Assembly: GCA_905188085.1 (NCBI GenBank)
Contig: CAJJKN010000004.1
Coordinates: forward strand, 94,538 to 158,537
Reading direction: 5' to 3'
Length of the DNA stretch: 64,000 nt
Source: an uncultured Bacillota bacterium
GTDB taxonomy: Bacteria; Bacillota; Clostridia; Christensenellales; QAND01
This document shows positions 1 to 8,072 of this stretch, piece by piece (the first letter of the stretch is position 1; every line of letters begins with the position of its first letter). Made by a program: the position numbers and the translations under genes. The notes beneath the pieces are model-generated. The model was not told the origin of the DNA. It was given only the letters and a program-made list of their open reading frames with translations, and made no database searches.

Positions 1-357
1 GAAATTAAGGCCTGTCTGGAAGCGGCCCAGCAAACGCCGCATAAAAAACTGTGGTGTATTTTCCAGTGCAATTCCTACACCCGCGCCAAAACGCTGATGG
101 AAAAATACGGCCGCTGCTTTGCCGAGGCGGACGAAGTGCTGGTGCCGGATATCTATCCCGGCCGCGACATTGATACCGGCATTGTACACGCCAAAGATCT
201 GGTAGCTGAAATTGCAAAAAACGGCACCAAGGTGCAGTATCTGCCCACTTTTGAACAGATTCGCGATTACCTACATGCCAATTGGCAGCCCGGCGATCTG
301 GTCGTGGCGGTGGGTTCCGGCGACGTATTTAAAAAAGTGCGCATTGTGCTCGAATAG
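1..357 (+). CDS. murC: UDP-N-acetylmuramate--L-alanine ligase, C-terminal part
   Basis: This is the last 118 codons of a gene cut by the window edge. MurC joins L-alanine to UDP-MurNAc in the cytoplasm with ATP, the first amino-acid addition of peptidoglycan precursor synthesis. The fragment has the Mur-ligase C-terminal domain pattern: an FQCNSYTR segment (usually FQPHTYTR), AD-V-V-DIYPGRD, and a closing GDLVVAVGSGD segment. These match MurC better than MurD, MurE or MurF. The histidine and threonine usual in the FQPHT motif are replaced by CN and S, a mild divergence. A hairpin followed by T residues just after the stop suggests it ends its transcript. Call by motif only. Confidence 0.85.
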   Translation, partial: EIKACLEAAQQTPHKKLWCIFQCNSYTRAKTLMEKYGRCFAEADEVLVPDIYPGRDIDTGIVHAKDLVAEIAKNGTKVQYLPTFEQIRDYLHANWQPGDLVVAVGSGDVFKKVRIVLE

Positions 358-373
358 TTTTTGCTTTGTTTTC

Positions 374-406
374 AGGGCGGTCTTTTGTGGCCGTCCTATT
401 TTCTTT
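374..406 (+). terminator. Terminator after murC
   Basis: A 9-bp stem (AGGGCGGTC with GGCCGTCCT, including G-U pairs) is followed by a T-rich run. It lies 17 bases after the murC stop. Confidence 0.6.
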
Positions 407-437
407 TCACAATCGGCCTAAAATTTGAGTATAGGGC

Positions 438-466
438 TTGTGAAGTGAGGGAAAATAGAGTATGTT
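438..466 (+). promoter_or_regulatory. Possible promoter for the AI-2E-family gene
   Basis: TTGTGA and TATGTT are spaced 17 bases apart, 37 bases before the ATG at 503. Both hexamers are imperfect, so this is only a candidate. Confidence 0.3.
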
Positions 467-502
467 CAGAAGAGAACAAAATTTTTCAAAGGAGGAGCGT
501 TC

Positions 503-1641
503 ATGAATGCGCGCGATGTTCGCAAAATAGCCCACTGCGCTCTCTATGTAGGCATCCTGCTCACCTTATTTGTTTTTTTTTAATCAATTTTAGCGATGTC
601 TTTGCCTTTCTCCGGCAGGTCATCAATGTTTTATTTCCGTTTATCTTAGCGTTTGTGTTTGCCTATTTTTTAAACAGGCCCATGCGCTTTTTTGAAAAGC
701 TGTTTTTAAAAGCCAAGCTTTCTCAAAAACTATCCAGAATTTTGGCCGTCACGCTGGTTTATTTGATCGTGCTAGGCGTTCTTTCCCTGCTGATTGTCTT
801 TATTCTGCCGCAGTTTATCGAAAGCGTAGCCACCGTGATCGATCGTTTTCCCAGCTATAAAGGCGGCATTGAAGATACGCTAAATTCCGTCTTGTCACAC
901 TGGAACGTTTCCGCCGCCAAAATTTCCGATATGGCCGGCAGCCTGTCTGAACTCGGCAGCAAGGTTTTGGAATCCATGGGGCTGATTTCGGGCTCTCTTC
1001 TCTCCGTAATGCAAAACGTCACCAATACCGCCATCAATTTTTGCTTGGCTTTGTTGTTGTCCGTATATGTTTTGTATGGCAAGGAAATGTTCATTCGCCA
1101 ATCCAAAAAGGTATTGTATTGGATCCTCCCGGAATCCAAAGGCGATCTGACGCTTTTGATTTTGCATAACGCCAATATGATGTTTTCCATGTTTATCAAT
1201 TCAAAATTGCTCACCTCTTTCCTTGTGGGGCTTGTTGTCTTTTTGATTTGTACCATCTTCGGCGTTCCATATGTACTTTTGCTATGTTTGATCATGGGGA
1301 TCGCAAACCTCATTCCGTTTTTCGGTCCCATCGTCGGCACGGTCATCTGCCTGTTACTGCTGTTGGTCTTCAGCCCGTCTCACTTTTTGCTCTTCCTCAT
1401 CGCCGCCATCATCATTCAGGCCATCGAAGGCAACATCCTGATTCCCTGGCTTTGTGGCAATAAAATGGGCCTGCCCGGGTTCTGGGTGATGTTCGGCATT
1501 CTGGTTGGCGGCGGATTTTTCGGCATCATCGGCATGTTTTTGGGTGTTCCGTTCACCGCTGTGTTATATTCGCTATTTTCCTTTGTTGTGGAGATCGGCC
1601 TGGAAAACAAGCGCGTCAGCCCGGATAAGATGGATGCTTAA
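503..1641 (+). CDS. AI-2E family transporter (UPF0118/YdbI type), frameshifted near the N terminus
   Basis: This is a polytopic membrane protein of the AI-2E/YhhT/YtvI family, whose members act as permeases or exporters; the substrate here cannot be told. A strong ribosome site (AAAGGAGG) precedes ATG 503, which reads MNARDVRK then a hydrophobic helix, and hits TAA at 581-583 right after a run of nine T (573-581). The rest of the protein, from INFSDVFAFLRQ to the end, is in the -1 frame and has no good start of its own. One more T would restore a normal protein of about 379 residues. The C-terminal family region with the GIANLIPFFGP segment is intact. It may be a sequencing error, a phase-variable tract, slippage, or a real broken gene. 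Confidence 0.75.
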
Positions 1642-1665
1642 GTTTTCCTTTCTTTATTTTCCCTT

Positions 1666-1699
1666 CCCCAAAGGCATGGCCGCCTTTGGGGATTTTTTT
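1666..1699 (+). terminator. Terminator after the AI-2E-family gene
   Basis: A perfect 10-bp stem CCCCAAAGGC/GCCTTTGGGG with a 6-base loop is followed by seven T. Confidence 0.9.
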
Positions 1700-1771
1700 A
1701 TACACAATTCTTTACGTTTCGCACCTTTTCCCCTTTTCTCGGTTTTTTTATCAATTTCAATTCCAAACCGT

Positions 1772-1800
1772 TTTCAAACCGCGTTATTTTATGGTATGAT
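1772..1800 (+). promoter_or_regulatory. Probable glnA promoter
   Basis: A good extended -10 (TGG then TATGAT at 1795-1800) has a weak -35 (TTTCAA) 17 bases upstream. About 90 bases of leader precede glnA. I see no clear GlnR-type palindrome. Confidence 0.45.
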
Positions 1801-1890
1801 ACTGCTATTCAAAAAGGGCTTTTTTAAAGCGCTTTTGGAATATTTTTTATTTCCCGCTGCGTAGAACAGATCGTTGTATAGGAGGTACAT

Positions 1891-3222
1891 ATGGCAAAAT
1901 ATACCAAAGAACAGGTGCTCAGCCTGGTAAAGGAAAACAATGTCCGGTTTATTCGCCTGCAATTCACCGATATTTTAGGCCAGTTGAAAAACGTCGCCAT
2001 TACCGATAAACAATTGGAAAAAGCACTGAAAAACGATTGTATGTTTGACGGCTCTTCCATTGAAGGTTTTGTGCGCATTGAAGAATCTGATATGCGCCTG
2101 TATCCGGATTTGGATTCGTTTGTCATTTATCCGTGGTCCTCTGTAGAGCACCGTGTGGCTCGCCTGATTTGTAACGTCTATCGGCCGGATCATACGCCCT
2201 TTGAAGGCGATCCGCGCAATGTGTTGATCCGCGCTTTGGAGCAGGCCTCCAAGATGGGCTACACATTCAACGTGGGGCCGGAATTGGAATTTTTCCTTTT
2301 CCACACCACGCCGGACGGCGCCCCCACCACCCAGACACACGACGCCGCAGGATACTTTGATCTCGGTCCCGTGGATATGGGCGAAGAGGCTCGTATTGCC
2401 ATCTGTTTGGCGTTGGAAGAAATGGGCTTTGAAATTGAAGCTTCCCATCACGAATGCGCGCCGGGGCAGCATGAAATTGATTTTAAATATGCCGAAGCTT
2501 TGACCGCGGCCGACGACATCGTCACCTTTAAATTGGCGGTAAAAACCATCGCACAAAAGCATAAGCTGCATGCCACCTTTATGCCAAAACCGCTGTTTGG
2601 CGTGGCCGGCAACGGGATGCATACCAATATGTCTCTGTTTAAAGATGGAAAAAACGCATTCTATGACCCGGATAAAGCCTTTGGCCTGTCCACCGAAGCG
2701 CTGCAGTTTATCGCCGGCGTATTGGATCATGCCAAGGGCATTACGGCCGTTGCCAATCCGCTTGTCAATTCCTATAAGCGCCTGGTGCCCGGATATGAAG
2801 CGCCGGTATACATCGCATGGTCTGCCCGCAACCGCAGCCCGCTGATTCGCGTGCCCGCCGCCAGAGGCAATTCCACCCGCGTAGAGCTTCGCTCGCCGGA
2901 CCCGTCCTGCAACCCGTACCTGTTGCTGGCTTTGGTGCTTCGCGCCGGCCTGGATGGCATTCAGCGTGGTCTCACGCCGCCGGATCCTGTGGATGGTAAT
3001 ATCTATCATATGAGCGAAGATGAACGCATCGAGCGCAAAGTGGGCAATTTGCCCGGTACGCTGGATGAAGCCCTGGAGGAAATGATTATGGATCCGTTGA
3101 TCCGCGAAACCCTGGGGGATCATGTGTTCAATAAGTATGCAACTGCCAAACGCCTGGAGTTTGATCAGTACCGTGTTCAGGTTCACCAATGGGAAGTGGA
3201 CAAATATCTGACCCAATATTAA
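1891..3222 (+). CDS. glnA: Type I glutamine synthetase
   Basis: It makes glutamine from glutamate, ammonia and ATP as a cytoplasmic dodecamer, the main entry of ammonia into metabolism. At 443 residues it matches the GSI-alpha class of Firmicutes. Recognisable parts are the N-terminal DGSSIEGF segment, the NVGPELEFFLF active-site strand, the HECAPGQHEID segment, the ATFMPKPLFG-GNGMH-N-SL region, and NRSPLIRVP near the C terminus. The start at 1891 sits 6 bases after AGGAGG. It appears to be a single-gene unit bounded by terminators. GSI-alpha enzymes are normally feedback-inhibited through GlnR rather than adenylylated; that is family knowledge, not seen here. Confidence 0.97.
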   Translation: MAKYTKEQVLSLVKENNVRFIRLQFTDILGQLKNVAITDKQLEKALKNDCMFDGSSIEGFVRIEESDMRLYPDLDSFVIYPWSSVEHRVARLICNVYRPDHTPFEGDPRNVLIRALEQASKMGYTFNVGPELEFFLFHTTPDGAPTTQTHDAAGYFDLGPVDMGEEARIAICLALEEMGFEIEASHHECAPGQHEIDFKYAEALTAADDIVTFKLAVKTIAQKHKLHATFMPKPLFGVAGNGMHTNMSLFKDGKNAFYDPDKAFGLSTEALQFIAGVLDHAKGITAVANPLVNSYKRLVPGYEAPVYIAWSARNRSPLIRVPAARGNSTRVELRSPDPSCNPYLLLALVLRAGLDGIQRGLTPPDPVDGNIYHMSEDERIERKVGNLPGTLDEALEEMIMDPLIRETLGDHVFNKYATAKRLEFDQYRVQVHQWEVDKYLTQY

Positions 3223-3229
3223 ATCAAAC

Positions 3230-3257
3230 AAAGGGAGAGCAATCTCCCTTTTGTCTT
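3230..3257 (+). terminator. Terminator after glnA
   Basis: The stem AAAGGGAGA/TCTCCCTTT has a GCAA loop and an interrupted T tail. It sits only about 20 bases before the nadE start, so some readthrough into nadE is plausible. Confidence 0.65.
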
Positions 3258-3276
3258 TATAAAGGAGTGTTGTATC

Positions 3277-4023
3277 ATGTCTCGCGATTGGGCTTATGAA
3301 CGCGATCAACGCGTTGCCTTCATTCAATCCGTTTTAAAGTCTTCCGGCGCCAAGGGCATTGTCTTTGGCAACAGCGGCGGCAAAGACTGCTGTTTGGTCG
3401 GCATTCTTTGCCGTTTGGCCACGCCGAACGTCACCGGCGTTATCATGCCCTGTTCTTCCAGCCGTAATTTCGGGATAGACAGAGATCATGCCCTTTTGAT
3501 GAGCAAGCAGTTTGACGTCAACGCCGTGGAAGTGGATTTAACGCAGATCAAAAATCAGTTTACCCAAGCGTTGTCTCCGCTCAGCGATTTAAACGGCCCG
3601 GCCGGCATGAATATCAATCCGCGCCTTCGGATGACCACCCTGTATGCTCTGGCGCAAAGCAAAGGCTGCCTGGTGGCCGGCACCGGAAACCGCAGCGAAC
3701 GATACATGGGATACTTTACCAAGTGGGGGGACGGCGCGTTTGATTTTAACCCCATTTCGGATTTAACTGCCACCGAAATCTTTTCGTTTTTGCGCTTTTT
3801 GCATGCGCCGCAGGAGATCATCGAAAAAGCGCCGTCCGCCGGCCTGTTTGAAGGGCAAACCGATGAAAAGGAAATGGGGGTCGCCTATGCCGCCATTGAT
3901 GAATATATCCTGCACGGCACCGGTACGCCGGAAAACATTGCTATCATCAAACGCGCACATGAGGCCACCAGCCATAAGCGCAGACCGGCGCAGGTATATG
4001 CCGCGTGCCCGGAAGATAAGTAA
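3277..4023 (+). CDS. nadE: NH3-dependent NAD+ synthetase
   Basis: It catalyses the last step of NAD+ synthesis, amidating nicotinate adenine dinucleotide with ammonia and ATP. The PP-loop is GNSGGKDC at residues 31-38; the family norm is SGGxDS, so the last serine is cysteine here. ATP- and substrate-binding segments follow (VAGTGNRSERYMGYFTKWGDG, PSAGLFEGQTDEKEMG). At 248 residues it is the short ammonia-dependent form and lacks the N-terminal glutaminase domain. The start has AAAGGAG upstream. Next to glnA it shares ammonia use, but with separate terminators the two may not be a true operon. Confidence 0.94.
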   Translation: MSRDWAYERDQRVAFIQSVLKSSGAKGIVFGNSGGKDCCLVGILCRLATPNVTGVIMPCSSSRNFGIDRDHALLMSKQFDVNAVEVDLTQIKNQFTQALSPLSDLNGPAGMNINPRLRMTTLYALAQSKGCLVAGTGNRSERYMGYFTKWGDGAFDFNPISDLTATEIFSFLRFLHAPQEIIEKAPSAGLFEGQTDEKEMGVAYAAIDEYILHGTGTPENIAIIKRAHEATSHKRRPAQVYAACPEDK

Positions 4024-4036
4024 TTGTCTGCCGGAT

Positions 4037-4066
4037 TTGACAAGCATTTTTTTACCGTGATACAAT
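4037..4066 (+). promoter_or_regulatory. Consensus sigma-A promoter of metA
   Basis: TTGACA and TACAAT are 18 bases apart, starting 14 bases after the nadE stop and about 30 bases before the metA start. I see no SAM riboswitch or T-box in so short a leader. Confidence 0.88.
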
Positions 4067-4096
4067 AGCCAAAATCAAAAAGAGAGATGGGTTCTT

Positions 4097-5029
4097 ATGC
4101 CGATTCGTATTCCCAATGCCCTGCCGTCCGCGGCGGTTCTTTCCGGCGAAAACATCTTTGTTATGACGGAAGACCGCGCCACAACGCAGGATATTCGGCC
4201 GTTGAAGATTGCCATTTTCAACGTAATGCCGACGAAAATTACCACAGAAACACAGTTGCTTCGTTTGCTCAGTAATTCCCCGCTTCAGGTGGATATTACC
4301 CTGGTGCATCCGCAGTCTTATCTTTGCAGCCATACGCCTTTGGAGCATCTGAAGACGTTTTATAAAACATTTGATCAAATCAGAAACGAAAAATTTGACG
4401 GTATGATCTTCACCGGTGCCCCCGTAGAAAAGCTGGATTATGACCAGGTTGCCTATTGGGACGAATTGAAGATGCTGATGGATTGGTCGCTGGAAAATGT
4501 CTTTTCCTCCATTCATATCTGCTGGGGCGCACAGGCCGCGCTGTATCATCATTACAGCGTGCCGAAATACGAGCTTCCGGAAAAACTGTTCGGCGTATTT
4601 GAACACCGTATCTTGGCCGAACACAATCCCCTTTTGCGCGGGTTTGACGATGTATTTTACATGCCGCATTCCCGGCACACCGAAGTGCGCCGTGCTGATC
4701 TTGAATCTGTCCCCGGCCTGGAAATCGTCTGCGAATCCGAAGAAGCGGGCGTCGGTATCGTCATGACCCCGGACAACCGGCAGATTTTCATCACCGGCCA
4801 CGGCGAATATGACCGCGATACTTTGGCCTACGAATATAAACGGGATAAAGACAAAGGGAAGTCCATCCAAATTCCCCGCCATTATTTTGAAAATGACGAT
4901 CCCGAAAAGGCGCCCGTGGTTCGTTGGCGCGGGCATGCCAATTTGTTCTATTTCAACTGGCTGAACTATGTTTATCAGGAAACGCCGTATGATATCAACA
5001 CGATTCCCAAAATCCAGCTTCAAAAATAA
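4097..5029 (+). CDS. metA: Homoserine O-acyltransferase, predicted to use acetyl-CoA
   Basis: It acylates L-homoserine, the first committed step of methionine synthesis. The 310-residue protein has the MetA glutamine-amidotransferase-like fold. The catalytic triad falls at the family positions: Cys142 in HICWGAQAA, and His235 and Glu237 in TGHGEYD. Residue 111, in GAPVE, is glutamate. In this family Glu111 (as in Bacillus cereus MetA) is tied to acetyl-CoA use and glycine to succinyl-CoA, so homoserine O-acetyltransferase is predicted despite the usual succinyltransferase label. It is a monocistronic unit between its own promoter and a terminator. Confidence 0.93.
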   Translation: MPIRIPNALPSAAVLSGENIFVMTEDRATTQDIRPLKIAIFNVMPTKITTETQLLRLLSNSPLQVDITLVHPQSYLCSHTPLEHLKTFYKTFDQIRNEKFDGMIFTGAPVEKLDYDQVAYWDELKMLMDWSLENVFSSIHICWGAQAALYHHYSVPKYELPEKLFGVFEHRILAEHNPLLRGFDDVFYMPHSRHTEVRRADLESVPGLEIVCESEEAGVGIVMTPDNRQIFITGHGEYDRDTLAYEYKRDKDKGKSIQIPRHYFENDDPEKAPVVRWRGHANLFYFNWLNYVYQETPYDINTIPKIQLQK

Positions 5030-5034
5030 GTACA

Positions 5035-5060
5035 AAAAAAGAGCCTTTCGGCTCTTTTTT
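5035..5060. terminator. Bidirectional terminator between metA and ribU
   Basis: AAAAAAGAGCC/GGCTCTTTTTT with a 4-base loop gives a U tail on either strand and serves both convergent genes. Confidence 0.9.
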
Positions 5061-5703
5061 ATTTTGTGTGCAAAGGCAGGTTTCGTATGTTGGAAAAGCG
5101 TTTATACAGCAAAAACGTAATAACGGAGTTTACACTGCTCTTGATCAAATTAAACGGCACAATTATCGGGAAGATCATCGGCGCTACCGCAGCCCGCGGC
5201 ATGCCCATGAAGATCGGCGTGAAAAAGTAGTTCCAAATCATCATGGAAACCGTCCAGACAAGGCAGCCCAAAACCAACGCCACAACAGCCTGTTTTTTCG
5301 TCTTATGCCGTTGATACCAGTTTCCTGCCACCAGCACAAACGAACCCGTAGCAAAAACATGCATCATAATGCCGATAAATCCGCTGGAGGCGCTTACCGT
5401 CATCCCCTGAATGATGGCCGCTACCACCGTCAGCGCAAACCCTGCCAGCGGCCCATAGGCAAACGTGCCCAGGAAAATGGGAATGTCGGCCGGATCATAT
5501 TCCAAAAATGCCGCGCTGGGGAAAATGGGGAAGCGGATCAGCAGCAGCATAATCACGGACAACGCCACCAGGACCGCCATGGTCACCAGTTTTTGCGTGT
5601 TCTGCTGCCGGTTTTTGTTTTTCCTGTTCAGGTCCACTGCAAACAGAACGATCAAAAAAATCGCCAAGACAGACCACAGGATGATTTTGGTAGATGTGTT
5701 CAT
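5059..5703 (-). CDS. ribU: Riboflavin ECF transporter S component, RibU family
   Basis: This small membrane protein (214 residues, about six hydrophobic segments) captures riboflavin for uptake with the shared ECF module, which is not in this window. The core has the S-component pattern: KLVTMAVLVALSVIMLLL, then FPSAAFLEYDPADIPIFLGTFAYGPLAG. An N-terminal hydrophobic helix and basic linker (KNKNRQQNTQK) precede it. GGAGAGGAG sits just before the ATG at 5703. The gene lies directly behind an FMN riboswitch with a terminator hairpin, which supports riboflavin as substrate and predicts shut-off when FMN is plentiful. Confidence 0.9.
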   Translation of the reverse strand: MNTSTKIILWSVLAIFLIVLFAVDLNRKNKNRQQNTQKLVTMAVLVALSVIMLLLIRFPIFPSAAFLEYDPADIPIFLGTFAYGPLAGFALTVVAAIIQGMTVSASSGFIGIMMHVFATGSFVLVAGNWYQRHKTKKQAVVALVLGCLVWTVSMMIWNYFFTPIFMGMPRAAVAPMIFPIIVPFNLIKSSVNSVITFLLYKRFSNIRNLPLHTK

Positions 5704-5741
5704 GTTTCTCCTCTCCTTTTGTTTGCCTGTTGAAGAAAATG

Positions 5742-5771
5742 AAAAAGCCCTTTATTTTGAAAATAAAGGGC
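5742..5771 (-). terminator. Riboswitch-controlled terminator before ribU
   Basis: On the minus strand, GCCCTTTATTTT pairs with AAAATAAAGGGC and is followed by five T. It lies between the FMN aptamer and the ribU start. Just upstream, complementary CACAGA/CTCTGTG pieces (about 5772-5800) could form the competing antiterminator. Confidence 0.85.
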
Positions 5772-5800
5772 GCACAGAAAACAATCCTCTGCTCTGTGTT

Positions 5801-5919
5801 GTTTCTTTCATCCGGACTATACCGTCGGTGCCGGATTCTAACCAGCTCAGCCGAAGCTCGTGGACTCATCGCTCTATCGCGCATCACCACCGGTGAGGAA
5901 TTGCACCTCGCCCCGAAAC
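5801..5919 (-). ncRNA. FMN riboswitch (RFN element)
   Basis: Read on the minus strand, the RFN landmarks appear in order: a closing stem GTTTC/GAAAC, GGGGCGAGGTGCAATTCC, ACCGGTGGT, a GAGTCCACGAGC segment, and the 3' half ACCGACGGTATAGTCCGGATGAAAG. The aptamer feeds into a terminator directly upstream of ribU, so FMN binding should end transcription early. Confidence 0.96.
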
Positions 5920-5987
5920 AGACAATTTATTATTTTCTATATTGTATGGCAAACCTTGCCTTCTGTCAACCATGGGTTTACAATCTG

Positions 5988-6473
5988 TCAATCTTCTTCC
6001 GTTTGCCATCCCTTGCATACATCCACCCACGCTTTGCTGTTGGCATAGCTAAACAATTCTTCGCATGTCAACTCAATGGCGGAATTGTTGCTACCTGCAG
6101 CCGGAAACACCGTAGCAAACCGCTGTAGCGATTTGTCCGTATAGCAGATCACCTTTTCATTTTCAATGCCAAACGGGCATATTCCGCCCACTGCATGTCC
6201 GGTAAAGACCATGGCTTCTTCCGGCGTCAACATTTTTGCCTTCGCTCCAAAAAAAGCTTTGTATTTTGCATTGTCTATTTTAGCGTCTCCCGCCGTTACC
6301 ACCAGCACACAGCCATCATTCACCTTAAACGACAGCGTCTTGGCAATCCGTGCCGGCGCTACGTTTAACGCCTTGGCCGCCAATTCAACCGTGGCGCTGG
6401 AAACGGGAAATTCCATAATATCCTCTGCCCGCCCCAACGGCGCAAAATATTCTTTTACTTTTTCCAAAGACAT
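5988..6473 (-). CDS. YbaK/EbsC family protein, Cys-tRNA(Pro)/prolyl-tRNA deacylase-like
   Basis: Free-standing YbaK-domain proteins hydrolyse wrongly charged tRNA, typically Cys-tRNA(Pro) or Ala-tRNA(Pro). The protein shows the fold's pattern: TVELAAKALNV near the N terminus, IAKTLSFKV with the conserved lysine, VTAGDAKIDNAKYKAFFGAKAKMLTPEE, and the GGICPFG loop. I place the start at ATG 6473 (MSLEKVKEYF), 8 bases after AGAGGA; a longer reading begins with a TTG at 6494. The exact substrate within the family cannot be assigned from sequence alone. Confidence 0.88.
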   Translation of the reverse strand: MSLEKVKEYFAPLGRAEDIMEFPVSSATVELAAKALNVAPARIAKTLSFKVNDGCVLVVTAGDAKIDNAKYKAFFGAKAKMLTPEEAMVFTGHAVGGICPFGIENEKVICYTDKSLQRFATVFPAAGSNNSAIELTCEELFSYANSKAWVDVCKGWQTEED

Positions 6474-6543
6474 ATTCCTGTTCCTCTTTTCCAAAAGTCC
6501 TTTGTTTTATTGTAAAGAGGCGTTGTCAAAAAAACAAGAATTT

Positions 6544-6786
6544 TCATCCGGATTTCTGTTCGCCGTCCTCTTCCTCCTCTTCGTCTTCTAACACTTTTTC
6601 CAGCTCTTCCAGTTCCGGTTCCAAATCGCAATGAACCAAAATCAGGGTAAGGTTGCTGATCACTGCGCTCAAAAAGCAGCGCCATTGCTCTATCTGCTCC
6701 TGCGTTTGCCCGCAGGCCAGGGCGCTAGCCACCGCAGCCGCCATCATGGGCACCGTCGTTATGCACTGCCTGCCTTTCTTTTCCAA
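6544..6786 (-). CDS. Small conserved-looking hypothetical protein with acidic tail
   Basis: I do not recognise this 80-residue protein. The likely start is TTG 6786 (LEKKGRQCITTVPMM), because GGGGGAGG lies 6 bases upstream; reading further upstream gives an arginine-rich stretch that overlaps a terminator. It has an alanine-rich helix (MMAAAVASALACGQT), a hydrophobic helix (FLSAVISNLTLILVHC) and ends in a run of glutamate and aspartate. It lies downstream of the acyltransferase terminator. The ribosome site is the main evidence that it is real. Confidence 0.5.
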   Translation of the reverse strand: MEKKGRQCITTVPMMAAAVASALACGQTQEQIEQWRCFLSAVISNLTLILVHCDLEPELEELEKVLEDEEEEEDGEQKSG

Positions 6787-6842
6787 GCCTGCCTCCCCCT
6801 TTCCTTTTATTTTATGCCAAAGCGTCCCGTTCTGATAAAAGC

Positions 6843-6866
6843 AAAAAAGAGAGCGCTCGGCTCTCC
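6843..6866 (-). terminator. Terminator of the mscL-acyltransferase operon
   Basis: GAGAGC/GCTCTC stem with a 5-base loop, followed on the minus strand by six T, just after the acyltransferase stop at 6870. Confidence 0.8.
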
Positions 6867-6869
6867 TTT

Positions 6870-8072
6870 TTATCCTTCTTCTTTTAACAGTTGTGAAAAC
6901 AAAATCCATTGTATCACGGCCTGTTTGTTTTTCGGCTCAAAAATACAAATATTTTTCCCATACGGAATTTCCATATCCACCCCGCAGGCATAGGGAATCA
7001 TATGCAGGTGCTCCGGCGGAAAAGTTCTTTCCCCTTCGCCTTTGCCGATCTGCCCTTCATACTTCATGCCCTGCCTGGAAAAGGTCAGTTTTCCTTCGCC
7101 CTGTATGATAAACCCGCTGCCCTCTGCTTTCGGGTCTTTCAAAACAACGGTTTCTTCCAGACAAAACCCCGGCGTTTTTTCCTGCATTCGCAACATCTCT
7201 GTTTCCCAATCCAACCAGCTTGCCACCGTGTCCAGGCAAATGTCCTGTTCTCGCAAAGGGTGCAGTTTCATCTGGTCGTCAATCGTTACCGTATTGCCAC
7301 AGGCTTTGCAAATCAACCGATCGCCTTGGGACACCGTCTCAAAACACGTTTTGCATTTCGGGCATTGATACAGCGCGTTTTCCAGCCCGTCCGCCAGCTC
7401 TTTTCCCTTGTAATGCCAATCGTTTTTCACAACCGTGGCCACTTCGTCAAACGCCAGCGCCTGCACCAACGCTTGATACACTTCGTCCCGGCTCATCGTT
7501 TTCACCTGTTCGGCTGTCAAAAGCGGCGTTGCCGTAAAACGTACGGGGCCTCTTCTCCATTTTTTCGCCCACTTCGGCTTGCAAGCACCGCTACCTTCCA
7601 GCTTCCCAATTACAACCGGAACACCCAAAAATTGCACCAGTTTTGCAATCGATGGATGCACAAATCCCAAGCGCCCATCCACGCTGACCTGCCCTTCCGG
7701 AAACAGGTTGATTACGCCGCCCATCGCCACCACTTTTTTCATCTTCTTTATGCTTGCCACATCCACCTGAAACTGCTGCTTGGCAATCGCTCCCAGCATG
7801 GGCAGCAGGGTTTTTAGCGGCTGGCGATAAAAATAGTGCTGCGCTGTTACAATGCTCAGCTTTTGCGGATACATCCCCGCCGCCGTGGGCAAGTAATCCA
7901 TCCCGGAAAGGTGGTTGCACAATAATAAATACGGCGGTTTAATCCCCTCTATGGCGGAAACATCTTTCTTAAATCCATATTTTATTTTCAAATACGGCTG
8001 TATAACCCTGCATCCCAGCCCATATAAAAAGCCGTTGGGCAGCCGTATATCGTTATTTTTCTTTTTCTTCAC
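6870..8072 (-). CDS. PlsC-like acyltransferase with C-terminal zinc ribbon
   Basis: It is probably a membrane-associated 1-acylglycerol-3-phosphate acyltransferase-type enzyme acting in phospholipid synthesis. The N-terminal half has the PlsC signature: the NHLSGMD box with His54 and Asp59 (HX4D) and FPEGQ at 124-128. The C-terminal half is unusual for PlsC, with two CxxC knuckles (CPKC at 237-240, CKAC at 255-258) forming a probable zinc ribbon, then about 140 residues that I do not recognise. At 400 residues it is well above the usual 200-250. The start overlaps the mscL stop by 4 bases, so the two are translationally coupled. The acyl acceptor is unknown. Confidence 0.8.
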   Translation of the reverse strand: MKKKKNNDIRLPNGFLYGLGCRVIQPYLKIKYGFKKDVSAIEGIKPPYLLLCNHLSGMDYLPTAAGMYPQKLSIVTAQHYFYRQPLKTLLPMLGAIAKQQFQVDVASIKKMKKVVAMGGVINLFPEGQVSVDGRLGFVHPSIAKLVQFLGVPVVIGKLEGSGACKPKWAKKWRRGPVRFTATPLLTAEQVKTMSRDEVYQALVQALAFDEVATVVKNDWHYKGKELADGLENALYQCPKCKTCFETVSQGDRLICKACGNTVTIDDQMKLHPLREQDICLDTVASWLDWETEMLRMQEKTPGFCLEETVVLKDPKAEGSGFIIQGEGKLTFSRQGMKYEGQIGKGEGERTFPPEHLHMIPYACGVDMEIPYGKNICIFEPKNKQAVIQWILFSQLLKEEG

